A stretch of DNA of 61,546 nucleotides from Sphingomonas taxi (GTDB lineage Bacteria; Pseudomonadota; Alphaproteobacteria; Sphingomonadales; Sphingomonadaceae): positions 1 to 61,546 of the forward strand of contig QFMX01000013.1 in assembly GCA_003240625.1 (NCBI GenBank), written 5' to 3'. The notes beneath the pieces are model-generated. The model made no database searches. It was not told the origin of the DNA and saw only the letters and a program-made list of their open reading frames with translations. The position numbers and the translations under genes are program-made. Of the stretch, positions 26,841-35,304 are shown one piece after another (positions within the stretch are counted from its first letter, which is position 1; each line of letters begins with the position of its first letter).

Positions 26841-28313
26841 TCACATGTTCGGCGTCAGCCCCTGCAGGCGCCCCATGATGTCCGCGATGTTCCCCGCGGC
26901 CGGGGCCACCGGGGCGTCCGCGGCCGGAGCCGGGGCCGGAGCCTGCGCGGCCGGAGCCGGAGCCTGCGCGGCCGGAGCCGGAGCGGGCTGGAACTGCGCC
27001 GGGATCGGCTGCTCGCCCGCCTGCTGAACGACAGGCTGGGCCTGCTGGACGGCCGCCGGGATCGGCGCCGCGGGCGCAGGGGTCAGAGCCTGCGCGGCGG
27101 GCGCCATCTGGCTCTGCGCCGGGACCGGCGAGTTCTGCGGAGCCTGCGGCGGCACCATGTTCGGGTGCGCGTCAGGCAGCGCGGCGGCCGGGTCCGGCTG
27201 GACCGGCTGCTGGAACTGCGGCGGCTGGAACTGCGGCTGCTGGACCGGCTGCTGGACCGGCGGCTGGACCTGCGGCGGCACCGCGTGGGCGCCACCCGGC
27301 AGCTGCGGCTGGGGCTGACCCGGCGCCGGGGCGAACTGCCCGCCCTGCTGCGGCTGCAGCGCCGCCAGAGCGGCCTGACCGGGGGTCTGCGGGGCCACAC
27401 CCTGCGCGGGCATCATGGGCGGCTGCTGGGCCGGCTGCTGGGGCTGCGGCTGCAGAACCTGCGGACCGCCCGCATACTGCGCCGCCGGGTGCCCCATCGA
27501 GACGGGGGCCTGCGACGCGGGGAACTGGTTGGTGTCGGTCCCCTGCGGGTTGTCGTTGGCGGTCCCGGCCAAGCGGAAGTCACCCGAGACCGCGTCGGTG
27601 ATCTCCTGATCGTGCCGCTGGCGCAGGTCCATCAGGTAGGCGAGCGTGTCGGCGTCGACATAGGGCTGGCCGTCCGCGCCCACACCGAAGCCGGCGTGAA
27701 GCGCAGCAACGGTCTGCGCCGGGTCGAACTGCAGCTGCGTCCACACCCACGACGGGTCGACGCCCATGCCCGACAGCATCTTGCCGTAGCTCTCGAAGTT
27801 GAACCGGCCCTGCTGGGGGTTGTCCTTCGAGAAGGACGAGATGCCGCCCATCTTGATGACGAACGCTTCGTCGTAGCCCGGCACCCACACGACGACGCGC
27901 CGGCTGTAGGAACACGCCTTGCCGCGGCCGTTGCGCGCCGAGTTCTTCTCGTTCTGCGGGCAGACCTGACACAGCGTCGACTGCCGCTCGGGCGCGTGGG
28001 GGACCGGCGCACGCCCGTCGACGGACCAGCAGGCCGGCATCACGTTCTTCACGCCGGGGACGTATTCGTTCTTGTAGAACACGCGGCCGATCGCGGGCTG
28101 GAACGCGAGGATCACGCAGCGCAGCGGCGAGGGCAGCGCCATCGCGACGCCGTTTTCCTCGATCACGAACTGACCGTTCTTCAGCGCGATGTAGCGCAGG
28201 TATTCGCCAGCGACGGCCATGCTGCGGGGGGCTTGCCCCTGCTGCACGAGCGCCTGCAGGTGCGCAGGAAGCGCGACCTGACCCTGTGCGATGTTGGCAG
28301 GAAGGTTGCTCAT
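26841..28313 (-). CDS. Putative single-stranded DNA-binding protein with P/Q-rich tail
   Basis: A 490-residue protein. Residues 1-240 form a globular domain containing a Cys cluster (TLCQVCPQNEKNSARNGRG, then KACSY) and aromatic strands (RRVVVWVPGYDEAFVIKMGG). Residues 260-490 are low complexity, rich in Pro, Gln and Ala. The place just upstream of the primase-helicase and the ordered-core plus flexible-tail layout fit a phage single-stranded DNA-binding protein, but no acidic tail tip is seen and the family is not certain. Confidence 0.5.
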   Translation of the reverse strand: MSNLPANIAQGQVALPAHLQALVQQGQAPRSMAVAGEYLRYIALKNGQFVIEENGVAMALPSPLRCVILAFQPAIGRVFYKNEYVPGVKNVMPACWSVDGRAPVPHAPERQSTLCQVCPQNEKNSARNGRGKACSYSRRVVVWVPGYDEAFVIKMGGISSFSKDNPQQGRFNFESYGKMLSGMGVDPSWVWTQLQFDPAQTVAALHAGFGVGADGQPYVDADTLAYLMDLRQRHDQEITDAVSGDFRLAGTANDNPQGTDTNQFPASQAPVSMGHPAAQYAGGPQVLQPQPQQPAQQPPMMPAQGVAPQTPGQAALAALQPQQGGQFAPAPGQPQPQLPGGAHAVPPQVQPPVQQPVQQPQFQPPQFQQPVQPDPAAALPDAHPNMVPPQAPQNSPVPAQSQMAPAAQALTPAPAAPIPAAVQQAQPVVQQAGEQPIPAQFQPAPAPAAQAPAPAAQAPAPAPAADAPVAPAAGNIADIMGRLQGLTPNM

Positions 28314-28345
28314 GGGGTTCTCCTAGTGAGCGTTTGCGGTATATC

Positions 28346-28372
28346 CCCACGCCACTACCGCAGCAGCGTGGG
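28346..28372 (-). promoter_or_regulatory. Leader hairpin upstream of the SSB-like gene
   Basis: Inverted repeat CCCACGC / GCGTGGG with a 13-nt loop lies between the preceding gene stop and the GGAGAA ribosome binding site. No T-run. Possible mRNA element. Confidence 0.4.
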
Positions 28373-28381
28373 AATGAGTGG

Positions 28382-28657
28382 TCAAACCGGGCGGGTTTGA
28401 AAAGGCTTGGCGATCTCGTGCGGCACCAGCGACGGCGCGTATGGCACCAGCGTGGCGTGAACGACACGCAGCGCTTCGGCCAGCTCGTCGTTGGTGAACG
28501 TCGCTTCCTTGACCAAGAGCGTGAGCTGGGCGATGACCGCCAGCAGCACGATGTTCGGCGCCGCCCCGTCCGTGTCGAGCGACACGTTGGCCTCGGTCGG
28601 GTCGTCGACGGGCCGGAAACTGATGTGGGTGCTGATCTCGAAGTCGCTGCGGGTCAA
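28382..28657 (-). CDS. Small hypothetical protein
   Basis: A 91-residue protein with central hydrophobic helix IVLLAVIAQLTLLVK. Its ATG overlaps the MazG-like stop (ATGA). Its last codons and stop (TRPV-stop) are inside palindrome 10. No family recognised. Confidence 0.6.
   Translation of the reverse strand: MTRSDFEISTHISFRPVDDPTEANVSLDTDGAAPNIVLLAVIAQLTLLVKEATFTNDELAEALRVVHATLVPYAPSLVPHEIAKPFQTRPV
28383..28399. repeat. Palindrome site 10 (spacer GGGCG)
   Basis: Perfect arms, 5-bp spacer, at the stop of the 28382-28657 gene. Confidence 0.85.
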
Positions 28658-29289
28658 TACTTCTTCCCCCCTTCGGCGGCGCGGGCGTTCTGCTTGTGGT
28701 CGGCGCGCTCGCGGTTGTATTCGTTCTTGGCGATGACCGCCCCCGGCACGTCCATGCCGAGCGACACGGCCGTGTCGAAGATGCGGATGATGCAGTCGGC
28801 GAACTCGACCTCGCGCCCGTCACGGTCCGGCAGCTTGTCGTCCTTCAGCCCCTTGCGGTCGGCCTCCAGCGCCTCGGACAGCTCGCTGTGCATCAGCGCC
28901 ACGACCTCGCCGAAGTTGCGGGCGACCGGCTCGCCGGTCAGCGGGTCCAGATACCAGCCCGCTTCGCGCGCCGTCTGGTGGGCCATGTAGCTCGCAGCCG
29001 TCATGCCGGCATAGGCCAGCGTCTCGGTGAACTTGGTGGGGCCTTTGAGCAGCAGCGTCTTCAGCAGCGTCGAGATCATGTCGACGGCGGCCAGTTCAGG
29101 CGAGGCGTTGTCCTTGGCCTCGTCCTCATCCGCGTTCGGTGCGATATGCTCAAGCAGAGCCGCAGCACCGCAGGCGACGGCGAACGTCGCGGCGCCGTCG
29201 CTTTCCTCGTTCATGTCGAGGTGGGTGGTGACGTTCACGAGTTCGCCTTTGGGCTGCGCCTCGATCGTCAGGGTGATCGTGCTGGTCAT
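28654..29289 (-). CDS. MazG-like nucleotide pyrophosphohydrolase
   Basis: A 211-residue protein whose C-terminal half shows the MazG-like all-alpha metal site: ALMHSELSEALEADRKG (first E-rich helix) and GREVEFADCIIRIFD (second helix, E/D ligands), then the basic KNEYNRERADHKQ. The N-terminal ~100 residues are an unknown extension. MazG enzymes hydrolyse (d)NTPs or ppGpp-type nucleotides; in phages they are thought to tune host nucleotide pools. Overlaps the downstream gene by ATGA. Confidence 0.75.
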   Translation of the reverse strand: MTSTITLTIEAQPKGELVNVTTHLDMNEESDGAATFAVACGAAALLEHIAPNADEDEAKDNASPELAAVDMISTLLKTLLLKGPTKFTETLAYAGMTAASYMAHQTAREAGWYLDPLTGEPVARNFGEVVALMHSELSEALEADRKGLKDDKLPDRDGREVEFADCIIRIFDTAVSLGMDVPGAVIAKNEYNRERADHKQNARAAEGGKKY

Positions 29290-29302
29290 GTTTCTCTCCG
29301 GG

Positions 29303-29779
29303 TTATGCGTAGCGGTCAGGAACGGGTTTCAGTTCTCGTCCGATGAAGGCGGGCGGCGCCGCCTTGATCTTGTTGTTCGGGTCGGCCCACGCCAGCCATT
29401 TCTCGACGTCGAGCGGCGTGGTCGGTTCGCGATACATGACCGCGTCTGCGATCACGTAGCGCAGGATCGCGATGCTCTCCGCGCGAGACGTCTCTATGGC
29501 GTAGCGCTCCGCTTGCAGCGACGAGACCAGCCCGATGGCATCCTTGCGCGCCCTTCTGGCTTCGTCATTGGCGCGCGCTGTCGCAGCGGTCAGTTCCGCT
29601 GCGGCAGCGTGCATGATGTCCACGTCGGCTTTACGGCGCTCGATGGCTTCTGCCAGCTCTTTCAGCGCGAGTTCCTTATTCGCGTTCTCGACGCGGATAA
29701 GGGCGGGCCTCACGCGGTGCAACGCGAACGCCAGCACACCGAGGTTCACCGCGAGTGCCAGCAACGACATGCCGGTCAT
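29303..29779 (-). CDS. Membrane-anchored coiled-coil protein
   Basis: A 158-residue protein. Residues 4-22 form a single N-terminal transmembrane helix (SLLALAVNLGVLAFAL), followed by a charged coiled coil to about residue 110 (ENANKELALKELAEAIERR). This is the shape of an inner-membrane spanin, but it lies among replication genes and no outer spanin partner is seen, so an i-spanin role is only a possibility. Confidence 0.6.
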   Translation of the reverse strand: MTGMSLLALAVNLGVLAFALHRVRPALIRVENANKELALKELAEAIERRKADVDIMHAAAAELTAATARANDEARRARKDAIGLVSSLQAERYAIETSRAESIAILRYVIADAVMYREPTTPLDVEKWLAWADPNNKIKAAPPAFIGRELKPVPDRYA

Positions 29780-30264
29780 TTGCGGTAGAAGGTCACGACG
29801 CGGGTCGGCGACAGCTGCACACCGGGCGGCAGCTGCTTCGTCTCGTCGAAGTATTCGCGCACGACCGACGCCGAGAGGCGCTTCTGCAGCATATCAAACC
29901 TCCCGGTTTGAGCGAGGAAGTTGTAGAAGGCGCCGGCGTCAGGCATCGACGCGTTGTCGCGGGTCGTGATGGTCGCGCGCCAGCCCGTGCCGCTGCGGTT
30001 GGTCTCGCCCGAGCTGTTCATGGTGGCGAGGAAGGCAGCCTCGATCTGCTCCTGCACCCCTTTGAGGGGGGCAATGGCCCGCTCCATCTGCTGTTCGATG
30101 TCGAGCCGCTTCTGGCGCACGTAGATCGCGACGAGGGCCTGTTGCTCCGTCGTCATGCCGCCCAGCAGCTGGTCGATCTGCCACTGTTCCGCGCCGCTGG
30201 CGCACAGCGCATACAGCTGGTTCGACAGGTCGACGATCAGGTCAGGCGTGTTGTCGGTAGTCAT
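29776..30264 (-). CDS. Conserved phage protein next to recombination genes
   Basis: A 162-residue protein. The ATG at 30264 follows AGGAG and a promoter (30330-30358). A helical N-terminal half contains MTTEQQALVAIYVRQKRLDI. The C-terminal half (TMNSSGETNRSGTGWRATIT ... PPGVQLSPTRVVTFYRK) has a pattern familiar in many unrelated phages near exonuclease and helicase genes; its function is unknown. Palindrome 11 lies inside. Confidence 0.65.
   Translation of the reverse strand: MTTDNTPDLIVDLSNQLYALCASGAEQWQIDQLLGGMTTEQQALVAIYVRQKRLDIEQQMERAIAPLKGVQEQIEAAFLATMNSSGETNRSGTGWRATITTRDNASMPDAGAFYNFLAQTGRFDMLQKRLSASVVREYFDETKQLPPGVQLSPTRVVTFYRK
29895..29910. repeat. Palindrome site 11 (spacer TCCC)
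   Basis: Perfect arms inside the 29776-30264 gene, read as AQTGRF. Confidence 0.9.
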
Positions 30265-30329
30265 GTGTTTGTCTCCTGTAGTGTCTTGCCTGCGCTTGTG
30301 GGTAACGCATGCGTGGTGTGTGGAACGTC

Positions 30330-30358
30330 TGTGTAGCACGTGGCTGTGCTTAAGTCAA
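30330..30358 (-). promoter_or_regulatory. Leftward promoter P30.3
   Basis: TTGACT, 17-bp spacer starting TAAGCACAGC, then an extended TGC-TACACA. It shares the TTGAC-TAAGC...GTGCTACACA pattern with the promoters near 44, 46 and 48 kb. It serves 29776-30264 and genes beyond. Confidence 0.65.
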
Positions 30359-30365
30359 CGCGCAG

Positions 30366-31946
30366 TCAGTAGTGTCCGCGTGTGTATTCGCCTACCATAT
30401 CTAGTAGGTCGTTCTGGTAGTCGACCCGCCCTTGGCAGACCTTGAGCGAGGCGTGATCCTCGGGGCACCGCAACAGGTGGATGACGATCATCCGCCGGGT
30501 CTGGCCCGGCCGGCGCATCCGGGCGTTCGCCTGCTCATAGGTCTCGGCGTCGCTCGTCACCCCGAACCAGATCGTGACGTTGACCATCGTCAGGTTCAGC
30601 CCGTGGGCCATCGTCTTGGGTGTCGCCACCAGTATCCGGCACGCGGGGTGGTTCGAGAAGCGGTCGATCTCGGTGTCCCGGCCGCTGCCCTGCCCGCCGA
30701 TCGCCATCGCCACCGCGTCCGGGCCGAACTCTTTGCCCAGATCGGCCACGAGGCGGCGGACCGTGCCGCGGAAATTGGCGAACACCAGCACCTTCCCCTC
30801 GGCCTGCTCGATCATGTTGACCAACACGTCGAGCGACGTGCTGTAGTCGAGCTGGTCGAACTCGTCGTCGCCGATCTTGACCACACCCTCGGCTGCCTGC
30901 AGCACCTTGTTGCGCACGTCGCTCGCGTTGGTGATGCTGACCGTCTGGCCGGGCGTCTGGTTGAGCGTATAGACGAATTGGTCGATGATCTGCTTGCGGG
31001 CGTCAGCCTGCGCCTTGGTGAGCGGAACCTCGAAGTCCAGATAGGACGTCTCGGGCAACGACACGCAGTCCTCGGTCTTGATGCGGATGCTCGGGTTCAG
31101 AACCTGCAGCACGATGTCCATCGCGTTCGGCCGGTCGACCCACACGAAGTCGTTGACCTGCACCATCGTCGCCGACTGGAACGCGATCTTGGACTTGGGC
31201 AGCTTGCTCGGGTTCACCAGCCGGCCCAGCCCCCACGCGTCCATGCTCGACCGGGGCCGCGGCGTCGCGGTCAGCGCCCAGCACCACTTGTTCTCGCACA
31301 GTTGGCGCGTGGCCTTGGACCGCTCCGTTGTATCGTTGCGATACACAGTCGCTTCGTCGAGGATCACGAGGTCGAAGTTCCCCTTCATCAGCGCGTCGAA
31401 TGTCGACTTGACCCCGTCGTGGTTGATGATCGTGTAGTCGGCGCCGCTGGCGATACGCTTGGCCCGCTCGTCGCGCGTTCCGCGAACGATGACCCGCGAT
31501 CGGTGCGGGCACACGTTCTGAAGCTCGCGCTCCCATACCTGCTTGAGCGTCGACAGCGTGGAGACGATCAGCACCCGCCGCACGACGCCGATCGCCCGCA
31601 GGTATTCCGCCGCCCATATCGCCGACGCGGTCTTGCCCGTGCCAAGCCCGTTGAAGCAGTAGAACCGCCTGTTCTGCGTGAACAGGTCAACGGTCAGGCG
31701 CTGCTCCGGGCGAGGGGTGAAGCGGCCGGTGAAGTGCGGCCCGTCGAACGCCGGGCCGCGCACGTATTCAGTCAGCTTGCTGTAGAGGACGCCGCAGTTA
31801 GCCGCCGTCCAGTCGCAGGAGATGAACGTCTCGCCTTCAAACTCGAAGGTTTGACAGTCCGTAAGCAGCGGCATGAGCGGCGCCACGTCCGGCGTGTAAT
31901 GGACGATCAGCCGGGTCATGTCGTTGGTGACGACGGTATGTAGCAT
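30366..31946 (-). CDS. SNF2-type superfamily 2 helicase
   Basis: A 526-residue DNA-dependent ATPase. Walker A GLGTGKT (residues 100-106) follows a Q-like region (TPRPEQRLTVDLF); Walker B is LVILDEAT (D197, E198); motif III is ALTATP (about 224-229); motif VI is EQANARMRRPGQTRRM. The length and RxxRxGQ-type motif are typical of phage SNF2 helicases used in recombination-dependent replication or anti-host functions. It starts at a TGATG junction. Palindrome 12 lies near the 5' end. Confidence 0.9.
   Translation of the reverse strand: MLHTVVTNDMTRLIVHYTPDVAPLMPLLTDCQTFEFEGETFISCDWTAANCGVLYSKLTEYVRGPAFDGPHFTGRFTPRPEQRLTVDLFTQNRRFYCFNGLGTGKTASAIWAAEYLRAIGVVRRVLIVSTLSTLKQVWERELQNVCPHRSRVIVRGTRDERAKRIASGADYTIINHDGVKSTFDALMKGNFDLVILDEATVYRNDTTERSKATRQLCENKWCWALTATPRPRSSMDAWGLGRLVNPSKLPKSKIAFQSATMVQVNDFVWVDRPNAMDIVLQVLNPSIRIKTEDCVSLPETSYLDFEVPLTKAQADARKQIIDQFVYTLNQTPGQTVSITNASDVRNKVLQAAEGVVKIGDDEFDQLDYSTSLDVLVNMIEQAEGKVLVFANFRGTVRRLVADLGKEFGPDAVAMAIGGQGSGRDTEIDRFSNHPACRILVATPKTMAHGLNLTMVNVTIWFGVTSDAETYEQANARMRRPGQTRRMIVIHLLRCPEDHASLKVCQGRVDYQNDLLDMVGEYTRGHY
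31838..31853. repeat. Palindrome site 12 (spacer CGAA, imperfect)
   Basis: Left arm CAAACT, right arm perfect, inside the SNF2 helicase gene, read as CQTFEF. Confidence 0.75.
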
Positions 31947-32278
31947 CAGTGCATGGCCTTACGCTGTTCCGCGGCGAAGTTGCGCGCCCACAGGAACATC
32001 TGCTCCGGGGTCGTGCCGGGCAGCGCGGCGTTGCGCAGCGTCTCCATGGTGAAGAACAGCTGGGCCACGACAAAGGCTTTCTGCTCGCGTTCAAGCTCGG
32101 TCGTAGCGCCGAGCAAGGTGGTGAGCATGCCGAGCGGCCCCTGCATGCCCTTGAGCAGCATCGCTATACAGGCGTGGTCGTCGTCCGCGCCGCAGTCGCA
32201 GAGGGCGCGGTGCAGCTCTCGCATGGCCTCGCGAACCTCGTCCGCCGTAAGGTCGTGTGTCGGTGATCCGAACATCAT
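31946..32278 (-). CDS. Small hypothetical helical protein
   Basis: A 110-residue helical protein with a Cys pair (ALCDCGADDDHAC) that could bind metal. It overlaps the helicase start (TGATG) and the VRR-NUC stop (ATGA), so it is translationally coupled to both. No family recognised. Confidence 0.6.
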   Translation of the reverse strand: MMFGSPTHDLTADEVREAMRELHRALCDCGADDDHACIAMLLKGMQGPLGMLTTLLGATTELEREQKAFVVAQLFFTMETLRNAALPGTTPEQMFLWARNFAAEQRKAMH

Positions 32279-32640
32279 GGCGTTGCCCTTTCTTTCATGG
32301 TCTCGGGCAGGCAGTCCACCGCCGTGAACTGCGCTGCGTGATCGTAGAAGGACCGTATCGCGTTCGTCATGTCGTTGATTGCAGCGATGTTGGTCTCGTT
32401 GATGACGAGCGTCGATATGCCGTTCTCGCGCATGGTTTTCATCGCCAGCACCTGCGACTTACGCGGCTTGTTTGTTCCCGCTTTCGCTTCGATCGAAAAC
32501 GGGATGCCGAGATAGACGCACAGATAGTCCGGGGTGCCGGCCTGCGTAAGCCCGCGTTGCGTGGGCATGTGATACCAGACGCCCAGCTCTTTGAGCCGGG
32601 CGCTGATCTTGCGCTTCACCTTGCTTTCAGGCGTCGCCAT
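32275..32640 (-). CDS. VRR-NUC nuclease
   Basis: A 121-residue stand-alone VRR-NUC domain, the usual size in phages. Active-site pattern: GTPDYLCVYLGIPFSIEAKA gives the PD and E-x-K residues, followed by KSQ. These Holliday-junction or structure-specific nucleases commonly sit beside phage SNF2 helicases, as here, suggesting joint work in resolving replication intermediates. Confidence 0.9.
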   Translation of the reverse strand: MATPESKVKRKISARLKELGVWYHMPTQRGLTQAGTPDYLCVYLGIPFSIEAKAGTNKPRKSQVLAMKTMRENGISTLVINETNIAAINDMTNAIRSFYDHAAQFTAVDCLPETMKERATP

Positions 32641-33067
32641 CAGGAGCTTCCTCGTCGCTGGTCCACGGCGGTATGAAGTCGTGGTTACGCATGGCGCGGA
32701 ACGTGCGGACGGTGAACGTGTGGCCGCCGGAGTTCTGCCATGCGTCGCAGGCCCCAGCCAGCGCCTCGATCAGCCGGTTTTCTTCCTCGGGGGTCACGAC
32801 GAATACGCCCGTGTCGTCATAGGTGTAGTCGGCGCGATCGTTGTCAAACAGGTTCTCGTCGGCCCGTTCGAGCAGGGTGTCGAAGTTGCACCAGTCGGAC
32901 AGCTTGAGCGGCGGGTTCGTGGCCTCGGCGACGTAGAAGCCGACATCATCGCCATACGCATAACGGGCGTCGTCGATCGCATCGTCGCGGGTGTCATACG
33001 GCCCGGAGTAGGGGCCTTCGTCGCTCGTGGCGTGATACCAGTGCCAGCCTTCCGTTTCGTTCTCCAT
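32627..33067 (-). CDS. Acidic hypothetical protein
   Basis: A 146-residue, strongly acidic, aromatic-rich protein (GWHWYHATSDEGPYSGPYDT; DDARYAYGDDVGFYV). The ATG at 33067 overlaps the previous stop; a GTG 3 nt upstream is the alternative. No family recognised; acidic early phage proteins can act as DNA mimics, which is a guess here. Confidence 0.6.
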   Translation of the reverse strand: MENETEGWHWYHATSDEGPYSGPYDTRDDAIDDARYAYGDDVGFYVAEATNPPLKLSDWCNFDTLLERADENLFDNDRADYTYDDTGVFVVTPEEENRLIEALAGACDAWQNSGGHTFTVRTFRAMRNHDFIPPWTSDEEAPDGDA

Positions 33068-33315
33068 CACGCTCTCCTGTTCCGCCAGCCTTTGGTGGCG
33101 TGAAGTTGCAGCTCGCGGCCGCCGACCTTGGTGGTCTTGAGGATGCGGCCGAACGGGGTTTTCTTGCTGATCGAGAAGCCCTTGCGGTGGCGTTCGATCA
33201 TTGGACGCGCCAGTAGCCGGGCGGTGCGATCCAGTTTCGCCCGTTCCTCGGTGGACCGCGCTTCATACCGGGCACGAGCCTCGGCTTTGGCGCGGTCAAA
33301 TGCTTCGTTGTCCAT
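33067..33315 (-). CDS. Small basic hypothetical protein
   Basis: An 82-residue Arg/Lys-rich protein (ARARYEARSTEERAKLDRTA; RILKTTKVGGRELQL) with an ACAGG ribosome binding site. Basic charge suggests nucleic-acid binding; no family recognised. Confidence 0.55.
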   Translation of the reverse strand: MDNEAFDRAKAEARARYEARSTEERAKLDRTARLLARPMIERHRKGFSISKKTPFGRILKTTKVGGRELQLHATKGWRNRRA

Positions 33316-33327
33316 GACCTGTGGTTC

Positions 33328-33570
33328 CTACGTTATGATCTGCAGCCGACCGAACTGATCGGTCGACAGTTGGTCGTCGGCAAGGGTGAGCCGATCGAAG
33401 CGGGTGTTGGGGTGCGACGTCGCGCCGCTCTTGTAGAGGCGGTAGAAGCGGCTGCCCTTGCCCGCGAACAGGTCGTTGCCGATGCGGTAGACGTTAGCCT
33501 GCTGGTATACGCCGTTGGACACGAGCAGGCACGTCTCACCCATCAGTGTCGTGAAGACGTTGTCGCTCAT
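33328..33570 (-). CDS. Small hypothetical protein
   Basis: An 80-residue beta-rich protein (ETCLLVSNGVYQQANVYRIG). The ATG at 33570 overlaps the upstream stop as TGATG. No family recognised. Confidence 0.55.
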   Translation of the reverse strand: MSDNVFTTLMGETCLLVSNGVYQQANVYRIGNDLFAGKGSRFYRLYKSGATSHPNTRFDRLTLADDQLSTDQFGRLQIIT

Positions 33571-33830
33571 CACGCCGCCCCCGACGCGATCTGCTTGTCG
33601 ATGGCGGCCACCAGTGCGTCGAGCTTCGCCTTGACCGCCAGCAGATCGGTGCTGCGGAAGTAGCCGATCTCGCCGGTGAAAGCCTCGACGATCTCGGACA
33701 CCTCGGTGTCGAAGGAGTGGTCGTTGAGCGCGTGGGCCAGAACGTAACCGAGGTTAGCGGGGTCTCCGTCACGCAGGCTATAGGCCACGCTGTCGCGCAG
33801 CACTTCAGTGGTGAAGGTGTAGTCTGTCAT
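33570..33830 (-). CDS. Small acidic hypothetical protein
   Basis: An 86-residue helical, acidic protein (YVLAHALNDHSFDTEVSEIV). Its ribosome binding site GGAGG is supplied by palindrome 13, immediately upstream of the ATG. First gene after a leftward terminator, yet no promoter is evident in the short gap. Confidence 0.55.
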   Translation of the reverse strand: MTDYTFTTEVLRDSVAYSLRDGDPANLGYVLAHALNDHSFDTEVSEIVEAFTGEIGYFRSTDLLAVKAKLDALVAAIDKQIASGAA

Positions 33831-33832
33831 AT

Positions 33833-33848
33833 CAAACCTCCGGGTTTG
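33833..33848. repeat. Palindrome site 13 (spacer TCCG, RBS type)
   Basis: Read leftward, loop plus arm give GGAGG 7 nt before the 33830 ATG. It sits between a terminator and the gene. Confidence 0.9.
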
Positions 33849-33876
33849 AAAAGGCCCGCCCCGATAGGCGGGCCTT
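33848..33876 (-). terminator. Leftward rho-independent terminator
   Basis: A 10-bp stem AAGGCCCGCC / GGCGGGCCTT with a 6-nt loop; read leftward it is followed by TTC within a TTTTC run. It ends the 33882-34361 gene. Confidence 0.75.
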
Positions 33877-33881
33877 CACGA

Positions 33882-34361
<480 letters not shown>

Positions 34362-34363
34362 GG

Positions 34364-35044
34364 TTACCTTCTTTTGTTGAACTGGCAGCGTGTCACGGGA
34401 CAGTAACCGCAAAGGCCAGAAGGGGTGGGGTGCCATGCGTCGTTTGCACGGCACGTCTCGATCTGTCGAATGACGTCGATCGTCGGTTCGACATATTCCG
34501 CCAGCTTGTCTCTGACGAAATGCTGTGTATCTACCTTGCGCGCAGCAAGGTAGATGAATTGCGTGGTCACCTTCGTGACCTCGGGGTTGGCGGCGAACAT
34601 CATCACCGCGTTGACCGCCGCTTGGCCCGTGTCGCCACGGTATTTGCCGAGCTTCCAGTCGACCGCCGCGGCTTCGTTGCCATCGACCGAGTAGACGTCA
34701 ACGATGCAGCGGCCCCAAACGTCGGGCGCGAAGAACTCTGTCGGCTGCCACGACACGCTGACGCCGAGCCGGACTTCCGCCCGAGCGTTGGGCAGCTGCT
34801 TGGCGAGCGTCGCCCACGGCGCATACTGCTGCATGTTGGGCGGCAAGGGTATGTCGGCGTTGATGTAGTATTCGATCGCCTTGTGAACTTCCTCGCCCCA
34901 CACCGTGGTCGGGTGCTTCGGTCCGTCGTCGCGAACGTCCTTCGCCACATACATGTGGTAGAACTGCTTAGGGCAAACCTTATAGGTTTGAAGTCGCGAG
35001 TGCGACCAAGACATGGGCATCCATGCTGGAGCTACGTCGTTCAT
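34364..35044 (-). CDS. Cas4/RecB-like PD-(D/E)XK exonuclease
   Basis: A 226-residue nuclease. An N-terminal Cys in YKVCPKQFYHMYV and three C-terminal Cys (GLCGYCPVTRC) fit the 4-Cys iron-sulphur cluster of Cas4-type nucleases. Catalytic residues are H in GEEVHKAIEYY, D in GRCIVDVY and D-x-K in AAVDWKLGKY. Likely used in recombination or replication-end processing. Palindrome 14 overlaps the first Cys region. It overlaps both neighbours in ATGA style. Confidence 0.9.
   Translation of the reverse strand: MNDVAPAWMPMSWSHSRLQTYKVCPKQFYHMYVAKDVRDDGPKHPTTVWGEEVHKAIEYYINADIPLPPNMQQYAPWATLAKQLPNARAEVRLGVSVSWQPTEFFAPDVWGRCIVDVYSVDGNEAAAVDWKLGKYRGDTGQAAVNAVMMFAANPEVTKVTTQFIYLAARKVDTQHFVRDKLAEYVEPTIDVIRQIETCRANDAWHPTPSGLCGYCPVTRCQFNKRR
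34974..34990. repeat. Palindrome site 14 (spacer TTATA)
   Basis: Perfect arms with an AT-only 5-bp spacer inside the Cas4-like gene, read as LQTYKVC. Confidence 0.85.
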
Positions 35045-35304
35045 CGTTCTCTCGTTACGAAGGCTATCGCTCGGTGTGTGAAAGCGACAGCGTCCACGTT
35101 ATCATCGCCGGTTTTCGGTGTCAACGCGACATAGTGCTGACCTTCGAGAACGACGTGCAGATACCACCAGCTCGCGTCCGACAGCAGAACCTCGTCGCAG
35201 CACGACACTTTGTGCCCCAGCTTGGTGAGCGTGTTGAACATGCTGGGGTTGTGGCGACGCCACTCGACGATGGGCATCCCGCCCGGCTCCGTGCGCACGC
35301 TCAC
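35041..35304 (-). CDS. Small hypothetical protein
   Basis: An 87-residue product with a GTG start overlapping the upstream stop (GTGA) and a stop overlapping the Cas4-like start. Compact mixed fold (TLTKLGHKVSCCDEVLLSD; YLHVVLEGQHYVALTPKTG). No family recognised. Confidence 0.65.
   Translation of the reverse strand: MSVRTEPGGMPIVEWRRHNPSMFNTLTKLGHKVSCCDEVLLSDASWWYLHVVLEGQHYVALTPKTGDDNVDAVAFTHRAIAFVTRER

Noticed and set aside
25021..27027. 668-codon plus-strand frame opposite the primase gene
   Set aside because: Low-complexity Arg/Val-rich translation typical of an antisense shadow; the minus strand has primase and helicase motifs.
29303..29779. Confident inner-membrane spanin call
   Set aside because: Topology fits, but it lies among replication genes and no outer-membrane partner is visible.
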